From: an uncultured Prevotella sp.
GTDB lineage: Bacteria > Bacteroidota > Bacteroidia > Bacteroidales > Bacteroidaceae
Direction of reading: 5' to 3'
NCBI GenBank assembly: GCA_900545525.1
Contig: UQZX01000002.1
Coordinates: 1 to 64,000, forward strand
Length of the DNA: 64,000 bases
Below the pieces are notes generated by a model. The model was not told where the DNA came from, ran no database searches, and was given only the letters and a program-made list of their open reading frames with translations. Positions 34,998 to 43,653 of the stretch are shown here, piece by piece (position 1 is the first letter of the stretch; the number at the start of each line of letters is the position of its first letter). The position numbers and the translations under genes are program-made.

Positions 34998-37454
34998 TTA
35001 ATTCTTAACTCTTAACTCAACCCTCTCTCCCTTGCGTGTACTTATGTCATAGAGATATGTCTTCTTGAGATCAGGCATTTTCTCTATTTCTGACGGGTTG
35101 TTGATGCGTTGTGCCGGCACCGGGTCGAGCTTATACAGCGGGTTCTTGTTCTCACCCTTTGCAGCCTTCAGCCCCTTGCCTTTGAGAGGTACGGCAGAGC
35201 GTATGCGGAGGTTGCCGCCGTTAGCCGACTTTATCACAGCCTTTGTCAGTGCGCCATTGCTCCATTCCATTGACACCTCAAAGCCTCCGCGGGCTTTAAG
35301 ACCGCTTACCGAACCTTCTTTTACCGCATCCGGAAGTGCCGGCAGAAGATAAACGAAGCCGTCGTGGCTCTGCATCAGCATCTCGGCAATACCTGCCGCA
35401 CAGCCGAAGTTTCCGTCTATCTGGAAAGGCGGATGGGCATCGAAGAGGTTGGCATACGTGCCGCCTTTCTTCTTCTCGTTGCGTACCAGTGTCAGCTGGT
35501 CGCCGATGAGTTTCCAGGCATGGTTGCCGTCGAGCAGTCGCGCCCACAGGCATACCTTCCAGCCCATGCTCCATCCCGTTGACGGGTCGCCGCGGTGTAT
35601 CAGCGACTTGCGTCCAGCCGCCATAAGCTCGGGCGTGCGGTACGGTGATATCTGGTTGCTCGGGTACATTCCGTAGAGGTGTGACACATGGCGGTGGATG
35701 TCCTTTGGATTATCCCAGTCGTCCATCCACTCCTGCAACTGTCCCCAGCGTCCGGTCTGCATGGGCGGCAGTCCGGCTATTTTGTCCTTCAGGCTGTCCG
35801 TCAGCGAAGATGTCTCGTTCAGTATCTCCGTTGCAGATATGAAGTGGTTGAACAAGTCGCGTATCAGTTCGTTGTCCATTGTCACTCCCGCTGCTGTCGT
35901 TGACTTGTGGGGATGAGCATTCTCGGGCGAGAGACTCGGGCAAACCACCCACCAGTTGTTCTTCGGCTCGCGCACCATTATCTGGTTGAGGAAGCGCGCC
36001 GCACCCTCCATTATCGGATAGACTTTTCTGAGGAACGAGATGTCGCCCGTATACAGGTAATGCTCCCACAGATGCTGGCACACCCATGCACCGCCCGTTG
36101 GCCACAGTCCCGACGGAGCCTTGTCTATGGCTCCCGTGACGCGCCAGATGTCGGTGTTGTGGTGCAGCACCCAGCCGTCGGCACCGTACATTATGCGTGC
36201 CGTCTCCCTGCCCGTCTGGCTTACATCCTCTATAAGGTCGAAAAGCGGACCGTTGAGTTCCGTCAGGTTTGCCACCTCTGCGGGCCAGTAGTTCATCTCC
36301 AAGTTTATGTTGCATGTGTACTTGCTGTCCCACGAGGGCTGCATCTTGTCGTTCCATATACCCTGAAGCGTCGGCGGCTGTGTGCCGGGCTGCGACGAGC
36401 AGATGAGCAGATAGCGTCCGAACTGGAAGTAGGTCTCCACAAGGTGCAGGTCGTTGGTCTCCTTGAAGCGTGCCACGCGCTCGTCTGTAGGCACATCGGG
36501 ATAGGCGTCCTTGCCGAAGTTCATTCTTACACGGTCGTAATATTTCCTGTAGTTGGCAAGGTGTGCGCTCTTTATTTTGTCGAAACTGCTTTTCAGTGCA
36601 TCATTCAGCATCTGTTCCGAACGCAGCGTGTCGTTGCCGCTGATGTCGTCATAGTGCTTGAAGTTTGTTGCTATCGTGATGTATATCGTTGCCTCGTCTG
36701 CACCCTTAATCTGCAATATGCCGTCGCGGCTCGTCATGCTTCCGCCTTTTGTCTTTGCCGTTGCGCGTCCGGTGAAGGTTATTTTTCCTTTCAGTCCTTC
36801 ATGCCACCCGCCAATGCCGCTCAGCTTTATCCCGTTTCCTTCCGACTCTATCGTCACGTCCTGCTGCGGCGAGCTCATCTGTGCGTTGCACGTTATCATG
36901 CCTTTCCTGCTTGCCGTGAGATGAACCATTATCACGTTGTCGGCAAGCGACGAGATGTATTCGCGCTGATAAGTCACGCCGTCCACGGTGTAGCGTGTTA
37001 TGGCACGCGCCGAGTCGAGGCTCAGTTCGCGGTAGTAGTTTGTATAATCCCCGTGTCCGTTGAAGTCTATTGTAAGGTCGCCGAACACCTGAAACGGCAT
37101 GCCGCTGTTGGTCTTCGCCATTACATGCGCTGTTGCCATGTCCTGCGCTTCCTTGTATCTGCCTTCCCATACAAGCTGCCTCACCTTGGGAAGATACTCC
37201 CTTGCCTCGGGGTTGGCATTGTTGTTGGGGCGTCCCGCCCATATCGTCTCCTCGTTCAGCTGCAGCCTTTCTGCCGAAGGCTTGCCGAAGATCATTGCAC
37301 CGAGCCTGCCGTTTCCTATGGGCAGAGCCTCCGTCCACATCGTTGCCGGACGGTTGTAGCGCAGTACGTGGTTGTCAGTTGCGCCGTTCGCTTGTGCGGC
37401 ATGCACCGTTATTGCCGATGCAAACAGAGCCGCGCATATAATAAGTTTTCTCAT
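34998..37454 (-). CDS. GH95 alpha-L-fucosidase / alpha-L-galactosidase
   Basis: An 818-residue secreted enzyme (signal peptide about 1-19). The N-terminal super-sandwich of GH95 (LRYNRPATMWTEALPIGNGRLGAM, LQLNEETIWAGRP) is followed by the (alpha/alpha)6 barrel (GTQPPTLQGIWNDKMQPSWDSKYTCNINLEMNYWPAEVANL, LWPTGGAWVCQHLWEHY) and a C-terminal beta domain. Family members release L-fucose or L-galactose; the RG-II-linked member of B. thetaiotaomicron acts on L-galactose. Substrate is inferred from context. Its ATG overlaps the stop of the upstream esterase by 4 bases. Confidence 0.94.
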   Translation of the reverse strand: MRKLIICAALFASAITVHAAQANGATDNHVLRYNRPATMWTEALPIGNGRLGAMIFGKPSAERLQLNEETIWAGRPNNNANPEAREYLPKVRQLVWEGRYKEAQDMATAHVMAKTNSGMPFQVFGDLTIDFNGHGDYTNYYRELSLDSARAITRYTVDGVTYQREYISSLADNVIMVHLTASRKGMITCNAQMSSPQQDVTIESEGNGIKLSGIGGWHEGLKGKITFTGRATAKTKGGSMTSRDGILQIKGADEATIYITIATNFKHYDDISGNDTLRSEQMLNDALKSSFDKIKSAHLANYRKYYDRVRMNFGKDAYPDVPTDERVARFKETNDLHLVETYFQFGRYLLICSSQPGTQPPTLQGIWNDKMQPSWDSKYTCNINLEMNYWPAEVANLTELNGPLFDLIEDVSQTGRETARIMYGADGWVLHHNTDIWRVTGAIDKAPSGLWPTGGAWVCQHLWEHYLYTGDISFLRKVYPIMEGAARFLNQIMVREPKNNWWVVCPSLSPENAHPHKSTTAAGVTMDNELIRDLFNHFISATEILNETSSLTDSLKDKIAGLPPMQTGRWGQLQEWMDDWDNPKDIHRHVSHLYGMYPSNQISPYRTPELMAAGRKSLIHRGDPSTGWSMGWKVCLWARLLDGNHAWKLIGDQLTLVRNEKKKGGTYANLFDAHPPFQIDGNFGCAAGIAEMLMQSHDGFVYLLPALPDAVKEGSVSGLKARGGFEVSMEWSNGALTKAVIKSANGGNLRIRSAVPLKGKGLKAAKGENKNPLYKLDPVPAQRINNPSEIEKMPDLKKTYLYDISTRKGERVELRVKN

Positions 37455-38746
37455 AGTCCTTTGGGATTAAATCTAAGGTCGTTTTCCTTTTCAATGGTTA
37501 CTTTATCCTCATCGAGCCTTGAACTGTCGAGACCGAACACGTCAATGAAGAACCTGTATACGGCGTTGCGCTTGTTCGGACCGAAGTCATGACGTTCTTT
37601 CGGCAAGTGTATGTTTCTCACTTTGTCCTTTGCCCCATACATATTATATATATATTGCAGGTACGGATATTCCGTTTCAGGTGTCGTCGATGTCCAGTCT
37701 CCGCCGTCACTTACAATCATCATCGGTCTTGGGGCGAACATTGCGGCAAGCTCCGCATTGCATGTTCCGCCTCCTGCAAGCTGTATGGGCATCCCGCTCT
37801 CACACGGGCACCCGCCGTCGAACCATGCGGACATGCTCACCACGGGGCAGGCTGCGGTGTACCGGTCGTCGAGCACCGAGAGAAGCACCGTCTGTGTTCC
37901 GCCGCCCGAGCCTCCGTTTACGCCCACTCTCGTTATGTCAACGTCCTTGCGCCGTATCATGCAGTCGAGCACCTTTATGCCGTTCAGAGCCTGCATCACA
38001 TGAGCCTCTGCCGTGTGGTGTGCCTTTGTGCCCACTTCATCTTCCGATTCGCCCCAGCCCCACAGGTCGTAGTCCACGCATATCGCACCCATGCGTGCGA
38101 GCGTGGCGAGACGCTGCTGCTGCACCTTGCCGTAGCGTCCCTGATAGAAATGTCCGTTGGGACATATTATCAGCGGATGCCTGCCTTTAGCCGACGGGGC
38201 GTATACGGAGCCTTTCACCGTATGACCGTTAACAGTCTTTATGCAGAAGTTCTGCACGGTATATCCGTCGAATTTCCTCTTCTTGGTATATACGGGCGCT
38301 TCATCGGAACATGCTGCCAGCAGCGGGTCTATGCCAAGACGTGCACGCACTTCCTTTTTAAGGCTGTCCTTACGTGCCTCCCACTGTGCCTTGTCGGCAT
38401 ACAGCGACGTGAGCCATGCTATCATCTTCTTTCCGTCTTCGGGCGTGCGCCGTGCATACTCGTAAGGCTTCACCTTATACAGTTTGTCGTTCTGCTTAAC
38501 GGGCTTGAAGTTGAACGGCGTAAGGATGTTTGTCAGTGTCTCGTCTATAGAGTACGGACGTATGCGGAAGTCGGCGTATGTAAGTTTCAGCCCTGTTGTG
38601 TCCACGTCGTATTTAAGCCTTATGCCGAACCTTTTTGAAACATCGTCAAGCACGTTGCCGAGCGGACGGGTGAACTTGTTTTCCAACGTCTGTCCATATG
38701 CTGTTCCGCACAGGGCAACGAATACCGGTATTATTAATCTTCTCAT
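37451..38746 (-). CDS. STN-domain alpha/beta-hydrolase esterase (CE19-like)
   Basis: A 431-residue secreted protein (signal peptide about 1-19). Residues about 25-95 look like an STN domain, the short secretin/TonB-receptor N-terminal fold (PLGNVLDDVSKRFGIRLKYD, YSIDETLTNIL). Residues about 150-415 are an alpha/beta hydrolase: Ser280 in GGSGGG, an Asp in SDGGDW (347-350), His386 in KERHDFG. The resemblance I remember is to the RG-II-active methylesterase BT1017 (CE19); acetyl-xylan esterase is the generic alternative. An STN domain on an enzyme is unusual. It is translationally coupled to the GH95 gene. Confidence 0.82.
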   Translation of the reverse strand: MRRLIIPVFVALCGTAYGQTLENKFTRPLGNVLDDVSKRFGIRLKYDVDTTGLKLTYADFRIRPYSIDETLTNILTPFNFKPVKQNDKLYKVKPYEYARRTPEDGKKMIAWLTSLYADKAQWEARKDSLKKEVRARLGIDPLLAACSDEAPVYTKKRKFDGYTVQNFCIKTVNGHTVKGSVYAPSAKGRHPLIICPNGHFYQGRYGKVQQQRLATLARMGAICVDYDLWGWGESEDEVGTKAHHTAEAHVMQALNGIKVLDCMIRRKDVDITRVGVNGGSGGGTQTVLLSVLDDRYTAACPVVSMSAWFDGGCPCESGMPIQLAGGGTCNAELAAMFAPRPMMIVSDGGDWTSTTPETEYPYLQYIYNMYGAKDKVRNIHLPKERHDFGPNKRNAVYRFFIDVFGLDSSRLDEDKVTIEKENDLRFNPKGL

Positions 38747-38770
38747 GTATATTTGTTTTTTTTGAGTAAG

Positions 38771-38921
38771 GATGGTGTGTCAAAACTCAAATTTTCCCGT
38801 CTGTAGGGACATATTCTTGTATTTGTCCGTTTGACAACCATTGGATATCAGGATGTTACAAACGGACAAATACAAGAATATGTCCCTACAAGCTGCTGTA
38901 TGAGTATTTTGGCACACCATC
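38771..38921. repeat. GTAGGGAC palindromic element (copy 4) with outer inverted ends
   Basis: 32-bp perfect arms (38802-38833 and 38859-38890). An outer pair GATGGTGTG/CACACCATC (38771-38779, 38913-38921) with AAAACTCA/TGAGTATTTT next to it makes a 151-bp nested inverted structure. It fills the gap between the large GH143/142 gene and the esterase gene. Its spacer resembles that of copy 2 (ATTGRATATMAGGATGTTAC). Confidence 0.9.
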
Positions 38922-38933
38922 GTCAGAAAGAAT

Positions 38934-41900
38934 TTATTCTTTTTTCCATTCCAGTCTTCCTATATCATCTCTTTGCGCAACCTTCTTGCCGTCGACGAGC
39001 AGCATCAGTCCCTTGCCCTGATGATAACGCTGACCGTCCTTGTCCCATATAATGGTTATTACATGACCGTGATAATTCACGTTGTCGAGACAGAAATAGT
39101 TCCATCTGCCCTTTGGTACGAGCGGGTTAACCACGATGCTGCCGTCAGCCTGCGGGCGCAGGCCGGCGATGCCCGTAATCATAAGGTCGTTGAAGGTTGA
39201 GTGGTTGTAATAGCGGCTGCGCTCGCGGTCGCCCATGAGCCACGCGCCGTTTGTCTCGTCAAGATACTCGCCGATGTACGGGCGTCCGCGGTGGTGCTGG
39301 CTCTCCACGTACAGTTCCATCTGGCGGAAGAATACGCTGTCGTTGACAACCGGTGCAGGATAGTTGTTGATGTAGTTTGCCATTGCCGTCAGCGTCTGGC
39401 TTGTGGCAAACGGCCATATCGCGCCGTCCCATTCGCATGTTCCCGTTCCGTGGCTGCGGAACAGCGGGTGGCGGCGTTCGGCTGTCGTCAGGCCGTAGGG
39501 TGCAGAGAACCCTTTCTCATCGGTCACCTGTTTCCATGCCTCGTCATACTTGCCTGCGTCGGGCATGTTGAAATACCACGGGATGTAGCCTATTGCCTCG
39601 CGTGCGTTGGCAAGAGTGTCGCCCTGCATCGTCTCAAAGAACTTGCGGCCGTTGCTCCACAACTTTTCTTCAATAAGCTTCTTGAGGCTGTCCGCCTCTT
39701 TCTCATATTCCGCAGCCTTTGTATCGTTGCCTTCCATGCGGTTCATTTCGGCAAGTGCGCGTGCGTTGCCCCACATATAGCTGTTGATTGTCGGGCGTGC
39801 GTATTTCTTCTTGCGTCCTCCGCTGACGCTTTCCTCCATGCCGTCGCGCACGTCCTCCTGCCAGTAAAGTCCGTTGGGCAGGGAGTGTGTTTCCTTCCAG
39901 CGTGCATATTCGTTCTCAAGGTCGGGGCGCAGGTTCTGTAAAAACGCCTTGTCGCCCATCACCTTGTAGGCCTCGAACACCGCTGCCGGGTTCCACGAGC
40001 TGAACTTCTCCATCTTCTGCATCGCCTTGCCGTCGTTTCCGCGGTACCATGTGTTCAGTATCTGGCTCAGGTATGTGGTGTCGCGCAGCCAGCGTGTCTC
40101 CATTACATGGTGACCTATGGCACATGCAATGAGGTTGTACCTGTCTGCGTATGAGCGCTGCACGAGGAACTCTGTCATGCCGTAGCCCACCGGTGTGCGC
40201 TTGATATGCTTGCGCAGCGTCCACCAGCGGTAGTAGAACATTTCCTCCATGTTCTTCTGCGGGCAGTCGAACAGCGGTATGTTGCGGCTCATCCATTCGG
40301 ACGATGCACTGTTGGGTATGTCCGTTACGATGTTCTCGTCCTCCATGGTGTTGAAGTTGTCCGCATAATGTGCGTAGTCGTCATATTTCAGCACGGCAGC
40401 CGCTGCATCGTTGTCGGACGACGATGTCCTTACGTTTGCTATCATGAACGATGCCATGGGGTCCTGCCCGTCGGCACGCGGCATGTCTTCGGTCTGGTCG
40501 GCGGGTGTCTCTATGCTCGGATAGTCGAACAGGTCGCCGGTACGGAACACTATGCGCGTGATTGCCTCTACGGGAGTGTCGAACATGCGCGACGCAGCCT
40601 TCTTGCCGTTTACATAATACGTTCCGGTGTGCCCCTTTACCGACAGGCATGCCTTTATATGATATGTCTCGCCCGCCTTGTAGTTCTTCACCATGCCTCC
40701 GTAGCGTGCTCCGCCCTTTACCTTCATCATTGCCTCGCCGTCCATTACGATGCGCGAGCATACGTTGCCCTTGTCGTCGACGAACTCTATGTTCATCTGT
40801 CCGTGGTCGTTCTGTCCAGCCTTGATGTCAAACTCCACGTCAAGTTCTTTTGTCGCGGGTATCAGTTTCTCAACCTTTGCGTAGTCGTACGGGTCCTTGT
40901 CGCTCATCTTCACCCATTCGCCTTCAAGCTCCACGGGTGCCCACAGCGGCGAGTAGATGTTCCAGTCGGTCATGTCGGCAAGTTTCTTGTATCTGCCGAA
41001 GCCTCCCTGCGCGTGTTCCGTGGCTGTAAGTCTTACGGGTACGGGTATGCGCGACACCCACATGTCTTCCTTGTTGTTGCTGTATGTCACCCACAGGTCG
41101 CCGTCGGGAGGCGTGCCGTTGCCCTCGAGTATGCCGCGCGTATATTGCGGGCCGAAGCTCTTGTACAGTCCGTAGTGGCGCTCGGGCGTCACCTCGCCGT
41201 TGACGAGGTTGAGCGTGGTGTATTCCAGTCCGTCGCTGCTCAGCGATATGGCAAGAGGCCAGCGGTATTCCGCCGGGTTGTATACCGTGGCGTATGTTCC
41301 GTCGCTGAGGCGCTGTCCCCATATCTTTGCGTTAGAGTTTACAAATCCCGGGGCGCGGAACACCGGCGTGCGCCATGTGTTGCCGCCGTCGGCGCTGATG
41401 CTTGTCAGGGCATGCTTCCACATTCCCACCTTGCGCCCGTCGGGCAGTGTATATCCGCAGAATGCCTTGTAGGGTGTCTTCAGCGGCAGGATGTCATCGT
41501 CGCGGTCGGCTTCCTCAGCCCACTGCATGCGGTACATCGGGTCGGCAAGAATCTCGTCGCATGCTTTTACGAATGCCTTGTCCTTGGCACGCTTGTAATA
41601 CGGATAGTCGGTGTTCTTCTCGCTGAAGCCGTGGTTGTAGTATATGAAATATATCGGACCGAACGTTCCGTCCTTCCTTATCTCGCGTACCACGCGTCCT
41701 ATGCCGTTGCCGTCGTTGGGATCGTCCTTTGCCGTTACGGCGACACCGTAGTTTCCCATGGCTATCAGCTTGCCGCTCTTAGATACGTGCCATCCCACGC
41801 GCTGGTGCATTATCGCCTTGAGGTTCTTTGCCACCACTCCCGGCCATGCCGGCTTGGTGAAGCCGTCGGGCACGTTGTAGGGCGGGAACAGCTCTGTGGG

Positions 41901-43067
41901 CTTGCTCCATGTATATCCGTCTGTTGATGTCTGAAGCATCGTCTTTCCCGGCGGCTCGTGCTCGCTGCGCGGGTCGGTGAGGTAGTGCATATAGAATTTT
42001 CCGTTCCAATAAGCAATCATGGGCTGGTGGTTGTAGAGCCATCCCGTTTCGCCGCGCATGGTCTGTATGCTGTGCACACCCACCACGGGCGACAGTCCGC
42101 CGTCGTGGCGCGCGGGCGTGGCTACGGTCTTGCCTGTATAGTGCATAGACTCGCTGTTGTATTTCTTCAAGGCATCGACAAGCTTCTCGTCAGCCATGAA
42201 CACCGTGCCGTGCTTGTGACCCACGGGGAACTTCACGGCTCCCGTCTGGTCCTGGAAGTGTATGAAGTCCTTCGTGCGGTGTGCGCCGTATATCTTGTGG
42301 CGGTATGAGTCGTAGTAGATATACCACCATCCGTTGACGTATGCCGTCGACGGTCCCTCGGTAAAGCTCTCGGTGAACGGCTCGGACGCCTTGCTCCACG
42401 GACCGTAGGGAGTCTTGGAAAAAGCCACCTTGATGTTGCGCTGCTTGCGGCTGTTGTCTTTCAGCACCATCACATAGTCGTCCTTGCCGCGCTTCACCAT
42501 CGTGGCGTCGATGCAGCTGAAGTCGGGGTCGATAAGCAGCTTTGCCTCGCTGAACTTCTTGAAATCCTTTGTCGTGACATAATAGAGGCGGTGGTTGTTG
42601 CGGTGGTCCTCTATGTAGTCGGGGAACTTGCCGGGCACGCACGATGCCCATATTATCATGTATTGTTTCCTTACATCATCGTAGAAAAGCTCGGGAGCCC
42701 ACACGTTTACGGTCGACGTGTCTTTCATCACCTCGATGAAACGCTGCGGTGTCCAGTGGATGAGGTCCTTTGACGAGGCATAGCCGAAGCCCCGGTCCTT
42801 GCGCCAGCTCGATGTCCATACGAGATGAAACGTGCCGTCGGGACCTTTTACTATCGACGGGTCGCGCATAACCTTCTGGTTGCCTACTGCCGGTGTGAGG
42901 AACGTGCCCTGAATGCTGTCCCAGTGGATGCCGTCATGGCTGTAGATAAAGCGCAGCCCCTCGTTTGCCGGCTCGTGAAAAGAAGTTGAAACGTAGATGT
43001 CCTTCGCTGACGAAGTCATCACCGTCATCGCAAAGGTAACGATGAGTGACAAAGCATGTTTTTTCAT
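38934..43067 (-). CDS. three-module RG-II enzyme: GH43-like propeller, GH143-like propeller, GH142-like barrel
   Basis: A 1377-residue secreted protein (signal peptide about 1-21). Module 1 (about 22-300) is a GH43-type five-bladed propeller (MRDPSIVKGPDGTFHLVW, WAPELFYDD, GPSTAYVNGWWYIYYDSY). Module 2 (about 310-725; WLYNHQPMIAYWNGKFYMHY, MHQRVGWHVSKSGKL, VNSNAKIWGQRLSDG) matches, as I remember it, the DHA-hydrolase propeller GH143. A jelly-roll (about 730-880) then leads to an (alpha/alpha)6 barrel (about 890-1377; SSWNPAAVFEAYKVMGD, GTCEWDGAIWPFATSQ, GDRERSRYYNHSTFNDLMITG), the GH142 beta-L-arabinofuranosidase type. GH143-GH142 is BT1020-like; the added GH43 module is the novelty. First gene of the set. 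Confidence 0.88.
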   Translation of the reverse strand: MKKHALSLIVTFAMTVMTSSAKDIYVSTSFHEPANEGLRFIYSHDGIHWDSIQGTFLTPAVGNQKVMRDPSIVKGPDGTFHLVWTSSWRKDRGFGYASSKDLIHWTPQRFIEVMKDTSTVNVWAPELFYDDVRKQYMIIWASCVPGKFPDYIEDHRNNHRLYYVTTKDFKKFSEAKLLIDPDFSCIDATMVKRGKDDYVMVLKDNSRKQRNIKVAFSKTPYGPWSKASEPFTESFTEGPSTAYVNGWWYIYYDSYRHKIYGAHRTKDFIHFQDQTGAVKFPVGHKHGTVFMADEKLVDALKKYNSESMHYTGKTVATPARHDGGLSPVVGVHSIQTMRGETGWLYNHQPMIAYWNGKFYMHYLTDPRSEHEPPGKTMLQTSTDGYTWSKPTELFPPYNVPDGFTKPAWPGVVAKNLKAIMHQRVGWHVSKSGKLIAMGNYGVAVTAKDDPNDGNGIGRVVREIRKDGTFGPIYFIYYNHGFSEKNTDYPYYKRAKDKAFVKACDEILADPMYRMQWAEEADRDDDILPLKTPYKAFCGYTLPDGRKVGMWKHALTSISADGGNTWRTPVFRAPGFVNSNAKIWGQRLSDGTYATVYNPAEYRWPLAISLSSDGLEYTTLNLVNGEVTPERHYGLYKSFGPQYTRGILEGNGTPPDGDLWVTYSNNKEDMWVSRIPVPVRLTATEHAQGGFGRYKKLADMTDWNIYSPLWAPVELEGEWVKMSDKDPYDYAKVEKLIPATKELDVEFDIKAGQNDHGQMNIEFVDDKGNVCSRIVMDGEAMMKVKGGARYGGMVKNYKAGETYHIKACLSVKGHTGTYYVNGKKAASRMFDTPVEAITRIVFRTGDLFDYPSIETPADQTEDMPRADGQDPMASFMIANVRTSSSDNDAAAAVLKYDDYAHYADNFNTMEDENIVTDIPNSASSEWMSRNIPLFDCPQKNMEEMFYYRWWTLRKHIKRTPVGYGMTEFLVQRSYADRYNLIACAIGHHVMETRWLRDTTYLSQILNTWYRGNDGKAMQKMEKFSSWNPAAVFEAYKVMGDKAFLQNLRPDLENEYARWKETHSLPNGLYWQEDVRDGMEESVSGGRKKKYARPTINSYMWGNARALAEMNRMEGNDTKAAEYEKEADSLKKLIEEKLWSNGRKFFETMQGDTLANAREAIGYIPWYFNMPDAGKYDEAWKQVTDEKGFSAPYGLTTAERRHPLFRSHGTGTCEWDGAIWPFATSQTLTAMANYINNYPAPVVNDSVFFRQMELYVESQHHRGRPYIGEYLDETNGAWLMGDRERSRYYNHSTFNDLMITGIAGLRPQADGSIVVNPLVPKGRWNYFCLDNVNYHGHVITIIWDKDGQRYHQGKGLMLLVDGKKVAQRDDIGRLEWKKE

Positions 43068-43520
43068 TATGTATTATATAATAGTTTATTAACTGACTAC
43101 AAAGATAACGATTTGTCATCATATTTTATAATTAAAACCGCTTCTATTTTCATGATTAGACGTTCTTTAGGGGTGAAAGTCAAAAAACAAAGAATATTTT
43201 TCCGGCAGATGGATTTTCAGGAGCAATGCTCCCCGGTTGCTTCAGGTGCCCTTTCAGTCTCCTAAAGCTATGCTTTAGCCTTATTAAATGCCACCTTTAG
43301 GAGGCTAAAAGGTATCGTTTTGGCTTTCAGCCCGAAAAATAAGATGCAAGATTTTAATTAGTTTTATATCACTCCGAATATCGGGTGAACCGTCTTTTTA
43401 TATCAGTCTTTTAAGAGATGTCTTTATAACGTATTGTGAGCATGCAAATGTATTTTATGTGCAAAATGTGAATGATATCTGATATTTTTATGTTATTTTG
43501 AAAGAATAATCATGGCAACT
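43068..43520. repeat. spacer with operon -7 element and composite dispersed repeat
   Basis: Minus-strand TATCTTTG (plus CAAAGATA at 43100-43107) is the probable -7 element of the six-gene set, 33 bases from its first start codon. Around 43245-43310 are hairpin words (CTAAAGCTATGCTTTAG; GCCACCTTTAGGAGGCTAAAAG). About 43325-43392 holds the composite TTCAGCCCGAAAAATAA then TATATCACTCCGAATATCGG, seen at two other loci. No gene is seen. Confidence 0.7.
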
Positions 43521-43552
43521 CTTGTCAATATGACAATAAAAACATACCTTTG
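43521..43552 (+). promoter_or_regulatory. asnA promoter
   Basis: CTTG (43521-43524), 20 bases, then TACCTTTG (43545-43552): a near-consensus Bacteroidota promoter about 100 bases before asnA. Confidence 0.65.
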
Positions 43553-43653
43553 CATGGGAATGGATGAAGGATATCCGTCCGGCAGGCTGTGCAAGCCGCT
43601 TCTGCAGCTATGGCGGGAATGCCGGACTTTATGTAGAATATAAAGAATAAGGT

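Noticed and set aside
35907..37592. Open plus-strand frame of about 560 codons opposite the GH95 gene
   Set aside because: Cys- and Val-rich, without any family motif; it is the antisense of a well-supported GH95 enzyme, and long antisense frames occur opposite other GC-rich genes here.
40206..41927. Open plus-strand frame of about 570 codons opposite the GH143/GH142 gene
   Set aside because: Same pattern: antisense to an unmistakable enzyme, biased composition, no recognisable domain.
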